From positions 38,672-102,671 of the forward strand of contig CAZGJZ010000012.1 of the NCBI GenBank assembly GCA_964525935.1: a DNA stretch of 64,000 nt, read 5' to 3'. The position numbers and the translations under genes were made by a program. The stretch comes from UBA2377 sp964525935 (GTDB lineage Bacteria; Verrucomicrobiota; Verrucomicrobiia; Opitutales; Opitutaceae). Position 1 is the stretch's first letter, and every line of letters starts with the position of its first letter. Shown here piece by piece: positions 54,042 through 62,504 of this stretch. The notes under the pieces were generated by a model that did no database searches, was not told where the DNA came from, and saw only the letters and a program-made list of their open reading frames with translations.

Positions 54042-54629
54042 TTACCAGACTTCGCTTTCCACATCCCCCCCGTCGATCTCACCCGAGCCGTCCTCCTCCT
54101 CCTCCTCGATTCCTCCGACGAGATGATGGGCGGGGGAGGAACAGATGAAGGAGAAGAGAAACAGAGCGACCACGGCGGCCGCACACACTTGGGCGACCAT
54201 CGTGTTGTAGGAGTACAAACTGACGGAGGTGAAGGAGATGACGAGGTCGTACGTCACGAAGACGACCGAGACGGCGATGACCACCACGATTTTTAGAAAA
54301 CTTCCGTTCTTGAAACGAAGCAGCGCGTCGTAGCTCTCGAAGACGCGCTCGATGAGGTGGGAGACGACGATGAGCGCGAAGTGGGTTCCCAACCAGTACG
54401 GCGCGATCTCGTAGGTTTGGAGATTTTGCCACGCGATGGAGCCGAACACCACGAGACTCGCGTACCACAGCGTGAAGGGCACCTCCCCCTTGATGACGGC
54501 ATGGGAGATGCTGTGAGGGATGAAGGCGAGAACGAACCAAAAACTCGCGTTGACGGTCGCGTCCATCTCCAATTGGGAGGTGGAAATCGCCGCCCCCGTG
54601 GGGGAAACCGAGGGTGAACCCGTGGGCAT
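54042..54629 (-). CDS. Multipass membrane protein, 195 aa
   Basis: ATG at 54629 (MPTGSPSVSPTG, a short PT repeat). Hydrophobic segments at about residues 28-46, 50-68, 76-92, 108-132 and 140-162 (QVCAAAVVALFLFSFI), with an acidic tail (GGIEEEEEDGSGEID). The promoter has TATATC about 35 bases upstream of the ATG. It neighbours another membrane protein of similar design on the same strand. Function unknown; I looked for rhodopsin features and found no candidate retinal lysine. Confidence 0.65.
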   Translation of the reverse strand: MPTGSPSVSPTGAAISTSQLEMDATVNASFWFVLAFIPHSISHAVIKGEVPFTLWYASLVVFGSIAWQNLQTYEIAPYWLGTHFALIVVSHLIERVFESYDALLRFKNGSFLKIVVVIAVSVVFVTYDLVISFTSVSLYSYNTMVAQVCAAAVVALFLFSFICSSPAHHLVGGIEEEEEDGSGEIDGGDVESEVW

Positions 54630-54692
54630 TTACTCTTTCCGATGAGTGAAACCGTGAAATGATATACGCGCAGTTCACGTTCGTTCGTTTAT

Positions 54693-55418
54693 TCACGTTC
54701 TCCGCGATCTCGAGGGAATGAGGGGTCGAATGGGGGAGAGCGCGGCAAAGGGAGGGACGTATGCGGGTGAGATGGACCCGTTCATCGAGGGAAAGGTGGC
54801 GACGGGATGTGTCGATGAAGGAGGTCCGAGATCAATCGAGATGGGCGGGAGTGCGGGGGAATTCGAGCGTGAATCCACGATGAGCGGGCGTTGTCGCCTC
54901 CGACGATTCGTTTCCGACGTCTCCGAACGTCTACGCCGCTTGTGCCCGCGATTCATCTCGAGTTCGCCTCGCTCCTCATCCACTTCCACATCCTCCTCCT
55001 CCTCCTCATCCGATTCATCGTCCGAGACGAGAATGGTGGGGACGGCGCGACAAATGGGACACCGACGTTTACTGTTTTTTTGATGCGCCCATCGTCGCAA
55101 ACACGATTCGTGGAACACGTGTCGATTCCCGCATCGATACTCAAACATGTGATCCCCCGTCTTGTAATTCTCGAAACAAATGCTGCATGTGGAATCGTAC
55201 TGCTTGTGTCTGAAACGCGTCCCCGAACGCATGAAGACTCGTGCGACGTCGTCCTCCTCCTCGTCGTCCGTGGAATAGAATGTGGAATCGTCGTCGTCGG
55301 TGTCGGAATCGATCAGCGTGAGCGCCATGCGGAATCGCGTTTCGCCCGTGCGCTGAAACGGTACGCGACGCGCGTGCGCCACCCCCGTCGCGGGGGCCGC
55401 CGGCGTCGTCGTCGTCAT
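54693..55418 (-). CDS. RING-H2 finger protein, probable E3 ubiquitin ligase
   Basis: A 241-aa protein from ATG 55418 (MTTTTPAAPATG). Residues about 77-125 hold a RING-H2 finger: CSIC, then RCGNRHVFHESC giving Cys-His-His-Cys, and CPIC. Flanking regions are disordered: acidic stretches on both sides, basic patches (KRRRR, NRRRRQR) that may be nuclear signals, and a proline-rich end. RING-H2 proteins recruit ubiquitin-conjugating enzymes; viral ones often remove host defence proteins. The target is unknown. Confidence 0.88.
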   Translation of the reverse strand: MTTTTPAAPATGVAHARRVPFQRTGETRFRMALTLIDSDTDDDDSTFYSTDDEEEDDVARVFMRSGTRFRHKQYDSTCSICFENYKTGDHMFEYRCGNRHVFHESCLRRWAHQKNSKRRCPICRAVPTILVSDDESDEEEEEDVEVDEERGELEMNRGHKRRRRSETSETNRRRRQRPLIVDSRSNSPALPPISIDLGPPSSTHPVATFPSMNGSISPAYVPPFAALSPIRPLIPSRSRRT

Positions 55419-55527
55419 GGACGAATTTGCGATTTTACGCAGACGAACGGAGATTAATTGAAAATTGTAAAGGACGGCGGGAGATCGCCTCGATTTATTT
55501 GTGTTATTTTTTCTGCAGTTGTGCATT

Positions 55528-57957
55528 CTATACACCGTTACTCTCGCACACGGATTCAAAACGAATGGATTGGTATTGGCGTTTCACGACGTCGCGATTC
55601 GTCCCGAACGATACCACATAAAAATCGGGGGTTTTCCCCTTCATCGATTGTTTCGGGATGTTGTATTTTTCCTCCTCCTCCTCCGCTCCGCTCGCTCCGC
55701 TCAAAAGCGGACTGGTGCAGTTCATCGCGCGTTGGACGAACTCCGTGACGTTGACGGTGGGATTGATGAAGTGCTCGTCGAGTTGGCGATTCTCGGGGAC
55801 GCGGAAACACTCCGAGATGCGTATGGAGGTGGAGACTCGCTCGGTATCGCGGTCGTTGAATCGAATGCGTCCAGGCCGTTCCTTCGTCCCGAGGGGAAAC
55901 TCGATTCGCTCCGTTTGTCGAGCGTCGTCGTCGTCGTCCAACACCACCACCCCGATCAGAACGTTTATCCCGGTGGGAACGCTTCGCATCTCGGAGCGAA
56001 TCGCCAATCGAAACCCCTCTTCGGCGGGAACCTCCAAATCTCGGCCGTTCGTCGTCGTCGTCGTCACTCCGTCTTCATGATGAAGTTCCCCCCCGCCGAT
56101 TCGGTGTCGCGCGGTATGGATTTTGCGTGTGACGGTCCCGTCGGGATGGTGCGTCACCCAAAGCCGAAGCGAGGCCGAGGGGGTGCCGCTCATGGGGGCG
56201 TAGGGAGTTTGGACCGCGGGGCCGAGCGTATCGAACGGAATCGCCCCCACCGTGAACACGGCGTCGTTCAGGGAGACGGTGTACATGACTTTCCCCGATC
56301 GGTGAAGAACCAACAGAGCCCCGCCGCGATTCACCGTATAGAAGAGAACGTTGTGATGGCGCTTGCACAGTCGGTATTCCCCGGGGCGACACGCAAAGGA
56401 GGTGGAATTCCGATGCGTGCGATTGCACCGTCGATCGTCGCACGGCTCGTCGGTTCTGCACGCCTCACACGTCTCGACGTGCGGCAACCTCACGACGGGC
56501 GGTTCGCTCGCCTTCTTCTCGAGTTTTACGTCGGTTTCCCCACCCTCTTCGACGCGACTCGTCGTCATCGTCGACTCTTCCACCTTCTTCTTCTTCTTCT
56601 TTTTATTCTTCTTCTTCTTTTTCGTTTCCTCGTCATTCGTCTCCGTCGTCGTCTTCACCTTCTTCTTCACCTTGAGGGGTCGCAACATCGGATTCGTCGT
56701 CGGATCGTGATGGTGGGAAGAAGACGAGACGTAGGGCCGGAACGCCGAGCGCGTCGAGGCCACGGTTCGTCCCGCCGACGTTTCCTCTCTCTCTTTCACC
56801 ACCACCTCCTCCTCCTTCACCTCTTCCACCATCTCTACCTCCTCGTTCTCCGCATCGTCGTCCACATCGTCTTCTGAAAACTCTCGAAACAGGGTACGCG
56901 CGCGTTCCCGTCGACAATGAATATCGTCCATGATTTGCGACTCCGTCGTCGCGGTGGGGTCGTTTCGATACTTGACGTCGACGAGATACTCCAACATGAA
57001 CACTTCCGAAATCCCGGTGAGTTGGGCGATGATGGTGCGCCATCGCATGAAGAAGTTCGCACACCCCATGAAATCTTTCGTCTCGCGACGCGCGGCGTGG
57101 TACAGCCAGACCCTCCACGCGTCCCGCGCGAGGGATCTCGCGGGAAATTGATAATCGTCGAACGGGAACTCGTGGGCGGAGATGAGCGTCTCGAGATCAA
57201 CCGCGGAGTGATCCCCCAACTCCGTCACGACGCGTTCCCAAAATCGGAGATGAATTCTCGAGGGGTTGAGTCGCGCGAGGAACTCCGCGATCCCGATGCG
57301 ACGCAAGAACTTTGGAAGTCGTCGGCGCCCCACCGGGGTGAGAATCTCCACGAGCGACACAATCTCCGGGGTTCGATAGAGGAGGCGGGCGACGTACATC
57401 AAATCCGTCCAATACCCCGAATCGTTGAGGCGCGGCGCGAGGTACAACACGTTCTCCATCGACACGCTCAGCGGCGTGCCGGTCGTATTCATCAACAGCA
57501 ACACGCGAAACGCGTCCACGAGTCGCCGCGGCGTCTTCGTCGTTCTCCTCCCCCCCTCGCCTCCCCCCCCATACAACAAACGCGTGAGATCGAACCCGAA
57601 TTCCAACTTTATCCTCTTGGAAGCGATGGACGTGGTCAAAGTCGTCTCGTTCACCGTGGACTCGGCGAAATCCTCCAGCGCCGCAAACTCGACCTCCAAC
57701 AATTGGGAGGGCGCGACTCGCAACACGTCCGCGAAGAACTCCACGACGGGCGGGGTCAAGAGATACTCCACCTCGGCGCGCGTCAAAACGCACGGCGGGA
57801 CGGAGGCTTCGGAGATCTCGTCGTCGTCGTCGTCGTCGTCATCGGTGTCGATGTTGGGGGGATGGAACGATTTCAACCATTCCGAGAATTTCGGGCGATC
57901 CGTCACCATTTCACAGAAGGCGTCCGAGTCGCACAAGACCCGTCGAGCCGCGTTCAT
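55528..57957 (-). CDS. Unrecognised 809-aa protein with cysteine/histidine cluster
   Basis: Starts at ATG 57957 (MNAARRVLCDSD), preceded by AACACCAAAAAAAAA. Residues about 50-360 are helical (LVDAFRVLLLMNTTGTPL, LTGISEVFMLEYLVDV). A long disordered basic/acidic middle contains a 16-residue Lys/Asn run. Near residues 495-530 is a Cys/His cluster (CEACRTDEPCDDRRC, then CKRHH) likely to bind zinc. The C-terminal 250 residues are beta-rich (GGALLVLHRSGKVMYTVSLN). No enzyme motif recognised. It lies downstream of the terminase exon, so it would sit inside the terminase intron if exon 2 is further left. Confidence 0.7.
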   Translation of the reverse strand: MNAARRVLCDSDAFCEMVTDRPKFSEWLKSFHPPNIDTDDDDDDDDEISEASVPPCVLTRAEVEYLLTPPVVEFFADVLRVAPSQLLEVEFAALEDFAESTVNETTLTTSIASKRIKLEFGFDLTRLLYGGGGEGGRRTTKTPRRLVDAFRVLLLMNTTGTPLSVSMENVLYLAPRLNDSGYWTDLMYVARLLYRTPEIVSLVEILTPVGRRRLPKFLRRIGIAEFLARLNPSRIHLRFWERVVTELGDHSAVDLETLISAHEFPFDDYQFPARSLARDAWRVWLYHAARRETKDFMGCANFFMRWRTIIAQLTGISEVFMLEYLVDVKYRNDPTATTESQIMDDIHCRRERARTLFREFSEDDVDDDAENEEVEMVEEVKEEEVVVKEREETSAGRTVASTRSAFRPYVSSSSHHHDPTTNPMLRPLKVKKKVKTTTETNDEETKKKKKNKKKKKKKVEESTMTTSRVEEGGETDVKLEKKASEPPVVRLPHVETCEACRTDEPCDDRRCNRTHRNSTSFACRPGEYRLCKRHHNVLFYTVNRGGALLVLHRSGKVMYTVSLNDAVFTVGAIPFDTLGPAVQTPYAPMSGTPSASLRLWVTHHPDGTVTRKIHTARHRIGGGELHHEDGVTTTTTNGRDLEVPAEEGFRLAIRSEMRSVPTGINVLIGVVVLDDDDDARQTERIEFPLGTKERPGRIRFNDRDTERVSTSIRISECFRVPENRQLDEHFINPTVNVTEFVQRAMNCTSPLLSGASGAEEEEEKYNIPKQSMKGKTPDFYVVSFGTNRDVVKRQYQSIRFESVCESNGV

Positions 57958-58034
57958 TTTTTTTTTGGTGTTTTTTGTGTTTTTGGCGTTGTAAAACGGG
58001 AGCCACGTTTTAAAAAATTGTGAATTTTGGAGAA

Positions 58035-58325
58035 TCACAGGGGGAAATCGAGCGAATTCGAAAAGACGGTGTCGTACAGAACCTCGCGGTTGCGCCGCAT
58101 CCACCACGTGATGACGATCGGCACAAAGTTGAAGACGATGGTGAGGACGTTGCAAAAGCCGATCCCGAGCAATTCAATCACGTCGACGGACTCGGAGAAG
58201 TACGACGCGGTGCTGGTAAATAGGGCGACAATCGTGAAACCGATCATGACGTCTCGATTCGCATACGTCACGGCCGAGATGAAGGAGACGACGAGAATCG
58301 AGACGGACCACCAAAATACCCACAT
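58035..58325 (-). CDS. Small three-pass membrane protein, 96 aa
   Basis: ATG at 58325 (MWVFWWSVSIL), directly after the leader ACAAAAACAAAAACAAC. Three hydrophobic segments at about residues 2-20, 26-44 and 52-74, then a short polar tail. Its leader and good coding character argue that it is a separate gene rather than part of the terminase, whose frame crosses it in another phase. Function unknown. Confidence 0.6.
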   Translation of the reverse strand: MWVFWWSVSILVVSFISAVTYANRDVMIGFTIVALFTSTASYFSESVDVIELLGIGFCNVLTIVFNFVPIVITWWMRRNREVLYDTVFSNSLDFPL

Positions 58326-58407
58326 GTTGTTTTTGTTTTTGTTTTTGTGTGCGGGCGCGCGAGATATCGATAGAACACGTGGGGTGAGGAATCACACCAA
58401 ACAAACA

Positions 58408-58414
58408 ACTTACG
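58408..58414 (-). other. Splice donor of the terminase gene
   Basis: C|GTAAGT on the minus strand at the point where terminase similarity stops. The exon ends in phase 0 after Asn282. No pyrimidine-AG acceptor followed by a terminase-like frame is found in the next few hundred bases. Confidence 0.6.
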
Positions 58415-59259
58415 TTCACCGTTGAGGGATAGGCCACGAGCCTTCGCCGATCGCGCGCGTTGAATCGTGCCGTGATGTACCGCGACGAGTTGCCCACGAT
58501 GGGGAGGTAGGGGAACTTCATCTCAATGTACTTGCGGGTAATGTTGAGGAGGGCCTTGGCCTGTTCGAACGAGGGCGCGAACAACGCGATGTTTACCCCG
58601 GGGATCGTGTAGAAGACGGCGGCGAGAAACTGGCCCATCGACTCCGATTTCCCCCACCGACGTGGGGTTTCCACGGATTGCCATTGGTTCACCTCGTGTT
58701 CCTTCCACCGATTCCGATCGAGAATCTCCTTGACGTTTTCCGTGAAACAGTCCCCGTACAGCAATCGCGCGATCGAGGCGATGAAGGATTCGTGGAGCTC
58801 CGTCTGACCGGGGGAACGATAACACCCGTCGGTGTCGAACCGCGCGAGGCTCCTTCGAAGTTTGTCGACCAACCAATGCCCCACGTCCACCGGGCGAATC
58901 GGGGCGCGATTCCCGTAGATCTCCGACAACCGTTTCAACTTTAACGATTCGCGCTGTTGCCGCAACGCTCGGCGCGTATCGAGTTCGTATCGCCCAAACA
59001 CCTTGTCCCAATAACTCTCGGCGGTCTCGCGCGTTTTGGTCGAATCGTCTTCCTCGTCTTCATCCTCGTCGTCGTCGTACGTCGGGGACTCGATACTCGT
59101 CGCGGGATTGTAATGATGAGTTTCGGCGAAGACGCGCGCGAAGGCCGCGGCGGCTCTGTCCTCCTCGGGCGTCAACGGCGCCGGACGTTTCCGCTCCCGC
59201 GCGAACTCCGCCTCCATCTCCGGATCGATCATCTCTCTCTTCACATCGCTACCGCCCAT
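58414..59259 (-). CDS. Terminase large subunit, exon 1 (Walker A part)
   Basis: Exon 1 encodes 282 residues from ATG 59259 (MGGSDVKREM). An acidic disordered N-terminus is followed by a helical region and, near residues 198-206, TPRRWGKSE, the terminase form of Walker A (Lys204) known from herpesviruses (PRRxGKT). The next strand (VNIALFAPS) and helix (QAKALLNITRKYIE) also fit. After LVAYPSTVN the frame hits GTAAGT, and what follows in frame to 58174 is a shadow of the small membrane gene. Herpesvirus terminases (UL15, UL89) are also spliced between Walker A and Walker B. The exon with Walker B and the nuclease is not seen on the minus strand of this window. Confidence 0.8.
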
Positions 59260-59361
59260 GACGAATATCAAAACGGTGTCGAAGGACGGATCGCTTTTTT
59301 GCACACGTTCTGTTTTACTTTTCTGATTTATCCGATTTATCTGATTTACAAAAACTACTCA

Positions 59362-60354
59362 TTACCGATCCATCCCGCCGTCCTCATTCAGGGCGGTATA
59401 CTTTGCGGTGGACTCCTTCATCAAACTCTGTTTCAGCCTCTCCAACATTACCCAACTTCGAATCGCCTCGAGATTCGTCTTCTCCTTCTTCGTATCGCGG
59501 TGTCGTTTGAGGACGTCGTTCTCCACGATGTTTTGCAGAATCTTCACGCCTTGGACGGATCCCATCAACTCCACCTTCGCAAAGAACTGGTGTCGCCTCA
59601 CGTGGATGAGAATCATGTTGCTGGGCCACTCCTCACACTTCTCACCGCACGCGAGCCGCGGAGCGCGAATGTACTTCTCGTGATATTCGTGCATCTCCTC
59701 GGCGAGCTCCGTATCGCGTCGGGTGGCGATGTTGTTGGCAAACATCTCGAAAAGCGTTCGTATTTTGGGATCGGTGTTACTGGGCGCGAATCCGTAGGCG
59801 CATCCCCAACAAAACCGATCGGTGGCCTCCATCTCCTGTTTCTTCTCGAAAAACGGAACGTTGTCGTAGTTCGCATCGTCGTCGTCGTCCCCTCCGCCCG
59901 TCGGGAAATCCTCATCCAATCCCGCCCCGCCCCCCGCGACGTTCGGTCCACTCACGAGATCGTCGTTGCATATCGACACCTCGAGCGTTCTCGAGGATCG
60001 TTTGCGAGAGTTCGAGGAGGAGGACGAGGACGATTTCTTGGAACGGGATCGTCTACGTCTCCCACCGCCGCCGCCGTCCTCATCGTCGAAATCGTCCATA
60101 CCATCCCCCTCATCGAGTTTCCATTGAACGGACCTCACCGTCGCGGAATCGTCTCCCCCGCCACCACCACCCCCCCCGCGTCGTCCGCGCCGATCCGTCA
60201 TGGGGATTAACCGCGAATTGTATTCTTCCTCATCGTCTCGCTCGTTCCGGGATGTGGTGCCACCGCTCCCCGTCGTCGTCCCGGTATTGAACGAACCGGT
60301 GGAACCAGAGGAACTCGTGAAGTGGGAAGGTGAAGTGTCATCGGGGGAATTCAT
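59362..60354 (-). CDS. 330-aa protein with possible zinc site, upstream of terminase
   Basis: ATG at 60354 (MNSPDDTSPSHF). The first 170 residues are disordered (Ser/Thr/Gly, Asp runs, RRRRSRSKK). The last 160 look folded: FCWGCAYGFAPS, a helix (IRTLFEMFANNI), EMHEYHEKY, then CGEKCEEWPSNMIL and VRRHQFF. The two Cys pairs and histidines could bind one zinc. The C-terminal part is helical (LQNIVENDVLKRH). Its place next to terminase suggests a packaging or capsid role, but I do not recognise the family. Confidence 0.65.
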   Translation of the reverse strand: MNSPDDTSPSHFTSSSGSTGSFNTGTTTGSGGTTSRNERDDEEEYNSRLIPMTDRRGRRGGGGGGGGDDSATVRSVQWKLDEGDGMDDFDDEDGGGGGRRRRSRSKKSSSSSSSNSRKRSSRTLEVSICNDDLVSGPNVAGGGAGLDEDFPTGGGDDDDDANYDNVPFFEKKQEMEATDRFCWGCAYGFAPSNTDPKIRTLFEMFANNIATRRDTELAEEMHEYHEKYIRAPRLACGEKCEEWPSNMILIHVRRHQFFAKVELMGSVQGVKILQNIVENDVLKRHRDTKKEKTNLEAIRSWVMLERLKQSLMKESTAKYTALNEDGGMDR

Positions 60355-60450
60355 TCACGCAAGAGCCGTCGGATCGTTCGTTCGCATGAAGGGTTGAAAA
60401 CTTGTGGATGAGGGGGATTATAGAGTGCGAGATGGAATCGCCGATGCGCC

Positions 60451-60460
60451 ACATTATAAA
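60451..60460 (+). promoter_or_regulatory. TATA box of gene 60554-61660
   Basis: ACATTATAAA, 94 bases upstream of ATG 60554. The phrase GCGCCACATTAT also occurs at 50460, after gene 50467-51324. Confidence 0.55.
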
Positions 60461-60553
60461 TCCCCCGTCGATGGATTTCATCAAACGGAGACGCGGATAA
60501 ATCATTATTCGGGGGAAAAAAGAACGTGAACACCACCGATCTCAGAGAACAAA

Positions 60554-61660
60554 ATGTCGTTTCCCGCCAACGGTGAACTCGACAAGAGAGTGGGCAAGAT
60601 GCAATCGAGCAGGTGGAACGGACGAGATGGCCAGCCCCGACGCCAATCGTACGTCTCAAACTCGAGTCCGCCGTGGGTATCGACGGGATCCGGGATGATT
60701 GGCGTGGACATCGCAAACAGCGATCAACACACCAACCCCGTCGAGCACGTCACCTATCACGTGAGACCGTACGACGAGCCCATGGTTACGGGTGGGAAAG
60801 ACTACACGCGCGATCTGCGTCGTTACCACCTCGCATTCCAGCCGATTCTCTCCTCGCGCGAACCGATGGACGCCAACTCGATCTCGGATCCGAGTCACCT
60901 GCCCCCCCACGAGTACCAATCCCAGATGGCTTCGTTGACGGGGGCGGGGCGCACGCGAATCACCATGTACAACGTCGTTCAATTGAACTACCTCCTTCAC
61001 AAGTGGACGTTGGAGGGATTCATCGATCCGGCGAACAATCAGGAGCGCAGACCAATCGCCGGGGCGCCGCCTCTCAATACGATAATCACCCCGAAATGGG
61101 TGAAGAGAAATTTCCGATACCTCGGGGAGATTTTCACGGAGGATACCGAGAAAAGCAGTCCGAACGGTGAGCGCGCGATGGTCGTAACGGCACAAGCCGA
61201 CGAGTTTCTCCCGAACGTTTTCGGGAGATACGTTTACGGCCATTGTCATTTGTGGCTGATGATTCGCCGGGTCCCGGTTCACTCCTCGCAATTCTACCTT
61301 CCCTATTCCGGGACGGACGGTCCGTTTGGAGAGTATCTCGGAAACAAGGACGCCGCGAAGAACGAAATCAAGTACGTCACGCGAATCATCGGGGCGTGGA
61401 CGACCACCAACGTGGTTCCCTATAAGGTCCCCGAGTCGATCTCGGGACAATACGGAGACGACAGCGGATACGGGAGTCTTCTTTACAAGTGCGTCGACAA
61501 CGACGGCAATTGTATCGAGGAGACGGGTGAGGCGATTTACGTCGGAATGGTCACGAAGAATCTCGACTCCAACAAGGAAATCCATCGCGATTGCATGGTC
61601 GACATCGACGTGTACGATGCCTCGCATCCTCACCTCGAAGTGAGTCTGTATACGATATGA
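60554..61660 (+). CDS. 368-aa beta-rich protein, candidate capsid triplex or virion protein
   Basis: ATG at 60554 (MSFPANGELDKRV). Apart from the first 40 residues it is compact and beta-rich, without low-complexity inserts (EHVTYHVRPYDEPM, YVYGHCHLWLMIRRV, YVTRIIGAWTTTNVVPY, DCMVDIDVYDASHP). Only the capsid protein and the protein at 21158-21976 share this character. It has a TATA box and a GA-rich 3' flank like the capsid gene. A triplex-type role, holding capsomers together as in herpesviruses, is an inference from style, size and context. Confidence 0.6.
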   Translation: MSFPANGELDKRVGKMQSSRWNGRDGQPRRQSYVSNSSPPWVSTGSGMIGVDIANSDQHTNPVEHVTYHVRPYDEPMVTGGKDYTRDLRRYHLAFQPILSSREPMDANSISDPSHLPPHEYQSQMASLTGAGRTRITMYNVVQLNYLLHKWTLEGFIDPANNQERRPIAGAPPLNTIITPKWVKRNFRYLGEIFTEDTEKSSPNGERAMVVTAQADEFLPNVFGRYVYGHCHLWLMIRRVPVHSSQFYLPYSGTDGPFGEYLGNKDAAKNEIKYVTRIIGAWTTTNVVPYKVPESISGQYGDDSGYGSLLYKCVDNDGNCIEETGEAIYVGMVTKNLDSNKEIHRDCMVDIDVYDASHPHLEVSLYTI

Positions 61661-61692
61661 GTGCGATTCGCGGGGGAATGCGTGCGAGCGAG

Positions 61693-61740
61693 CGAGAGAG
61701 AGAGAGAGAGAGGAAGAGACGAGAGAGAGAGAGAGAGACG
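61693..61740 (+). repeat. (GA)n tract after gene 60554-61660
   Basis: Two GA runs separated by GGAAGAGAC, on the coding strand in the 3' flank. The remaining intergenic DNA (61741-61868) holds AATAAA-rich sequence, a short upstream frame at 61778 and the histone leader. Confidence 0.75.
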
Positions 61741-61777
61741 AGGAGGAGGAGCGAATAATTAATAAAATAAAAATAAA

Positions 61778-61798
61778 ATGGAGAAAACCCTCAAATGA
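61778..61798 (+). other. Six-codon upstream frame before the histone gene
   Basis: ATG with the preferred leader (AATAAAATAAAAATAAA) followed by a stop after six codons (MEKTLK). It lies 70 bases upstream of the histone ATG. It may be an uORF, or a relic: the LRR gene at 23513 begins in a similar context with MESTLK. Confidence 0.3.
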
Positions 61799-61868
61799 CC
61801 CAGTGCGAGCTTCACAAATATTTTAGTGGGACCGCACGCATCATCAATACATCTTTTCGACTCGCAAA

Positions 61869-62429
61869 ATGACCAAACATTCCATCGCGACCAATTCGGC
61901 GTCCGACCCATCGGGGAACGCTCAAACGCATCAACCGAGGAAGGGGAAGGGGGGGTACAAGGGCGGGGGTAAAAACGTGAGAAGAGATACTGGAGGGGGA
62001 AAGGACCCCAACCATTACCGTCGCGACAAGCGACGCCACGACAAGGCCAACGCGTGGGAACACATCACCGAGAACGACATGATTCGCCTGGCGCGACGCG
62101 CGGGGATCTCGCGAATCGCCCAATGCATCTACCCCATCACGCGTCGACAGATGACGGCGTTCACGGAGAAAATCGTCAAGGACGCGTTGGCCTACGTGGA
62201 ATCCTCGCTCGACGACCAGCACAAGGCGGAGGAGTTCGACGCGGAGGGAAACTTCATCACGGACGCCGAACGAAACGTCGTGTTGAAGAGGGTCGCGCCG
62301 GAATACGGCGGGACCATCAGTCTTCGCGCCGTGATGGCCGCGTTGGAACGAAACAATTTCAAAATGTATTGGCACGGCGGCCACAAGAAGAAGAAGAAGA
62401 ATGCGCGAGACGAGCGCGATAACGAGTGA
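61869..62429 (+). CDS. Histone H4-like protein
   Basis: A 186-aa protein. Residues about 60-110 align with H4: ENDMIRLARRAGISRIAQCI resembles the H4 helix-1/loop-1 region (IRRLARRGGVKRIS), followed by YPITRRQMTAFTEKIVKDAL for the long helix 2. After an acidic insertion of about 25 residues, TISLRAVMAALERNNFKMYW and GG match helix 3 and the H4 end (LKRQGRTLYGFGG). The N-terminal tail is Gly/Lys-rich (GKGGYKGGGK) like the H4 tail. Viral histones are known in some giant viruses and could package viral DNA or act on host chromatin. The C-terminus adds a basic tail (KKKKKNAR). Confidence 0.88.
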   Translation: MTKHSIATNSASDPSGNAQTHQPRKGKGGYKGGGKNVRRDTGGGKDPNHYRRDKRRHDKANAWEHITENDMIRLARRAGISRIAQCIYPITRRQMTAFTEKIVKDALAYVESSLDDQHKAEEFDAEGNFITDAERNVVLKRVAPEYGGTISLRAVMAALERNNFKMYWHGGHKKKKKNARDERDNE

Positions 62430-62466
62430 GTGAGCGGGAAGAGAAGGAGGGAGGGAGGGAAAGAAG

Positions 62467-62472
62467 AATAAA
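62467..62472 (+). terminator. Polyadenylation signal of the histone gene
   Basis: AATAAA, 38 bases after the histone stop codon. Confidence 0.5.
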
Positions 62473-62504
62473 TATCTATCTCATTAAACGTCGCGAGACC
62501 GTCG

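Noticed and set aside
58174..58413. Continuation of the terminase frame past the donor site
   Set aside because: The residues look non-coding (shadow of the small membrane gene at 58035-58325 in another phase), and terminase similarity ends at the donor.
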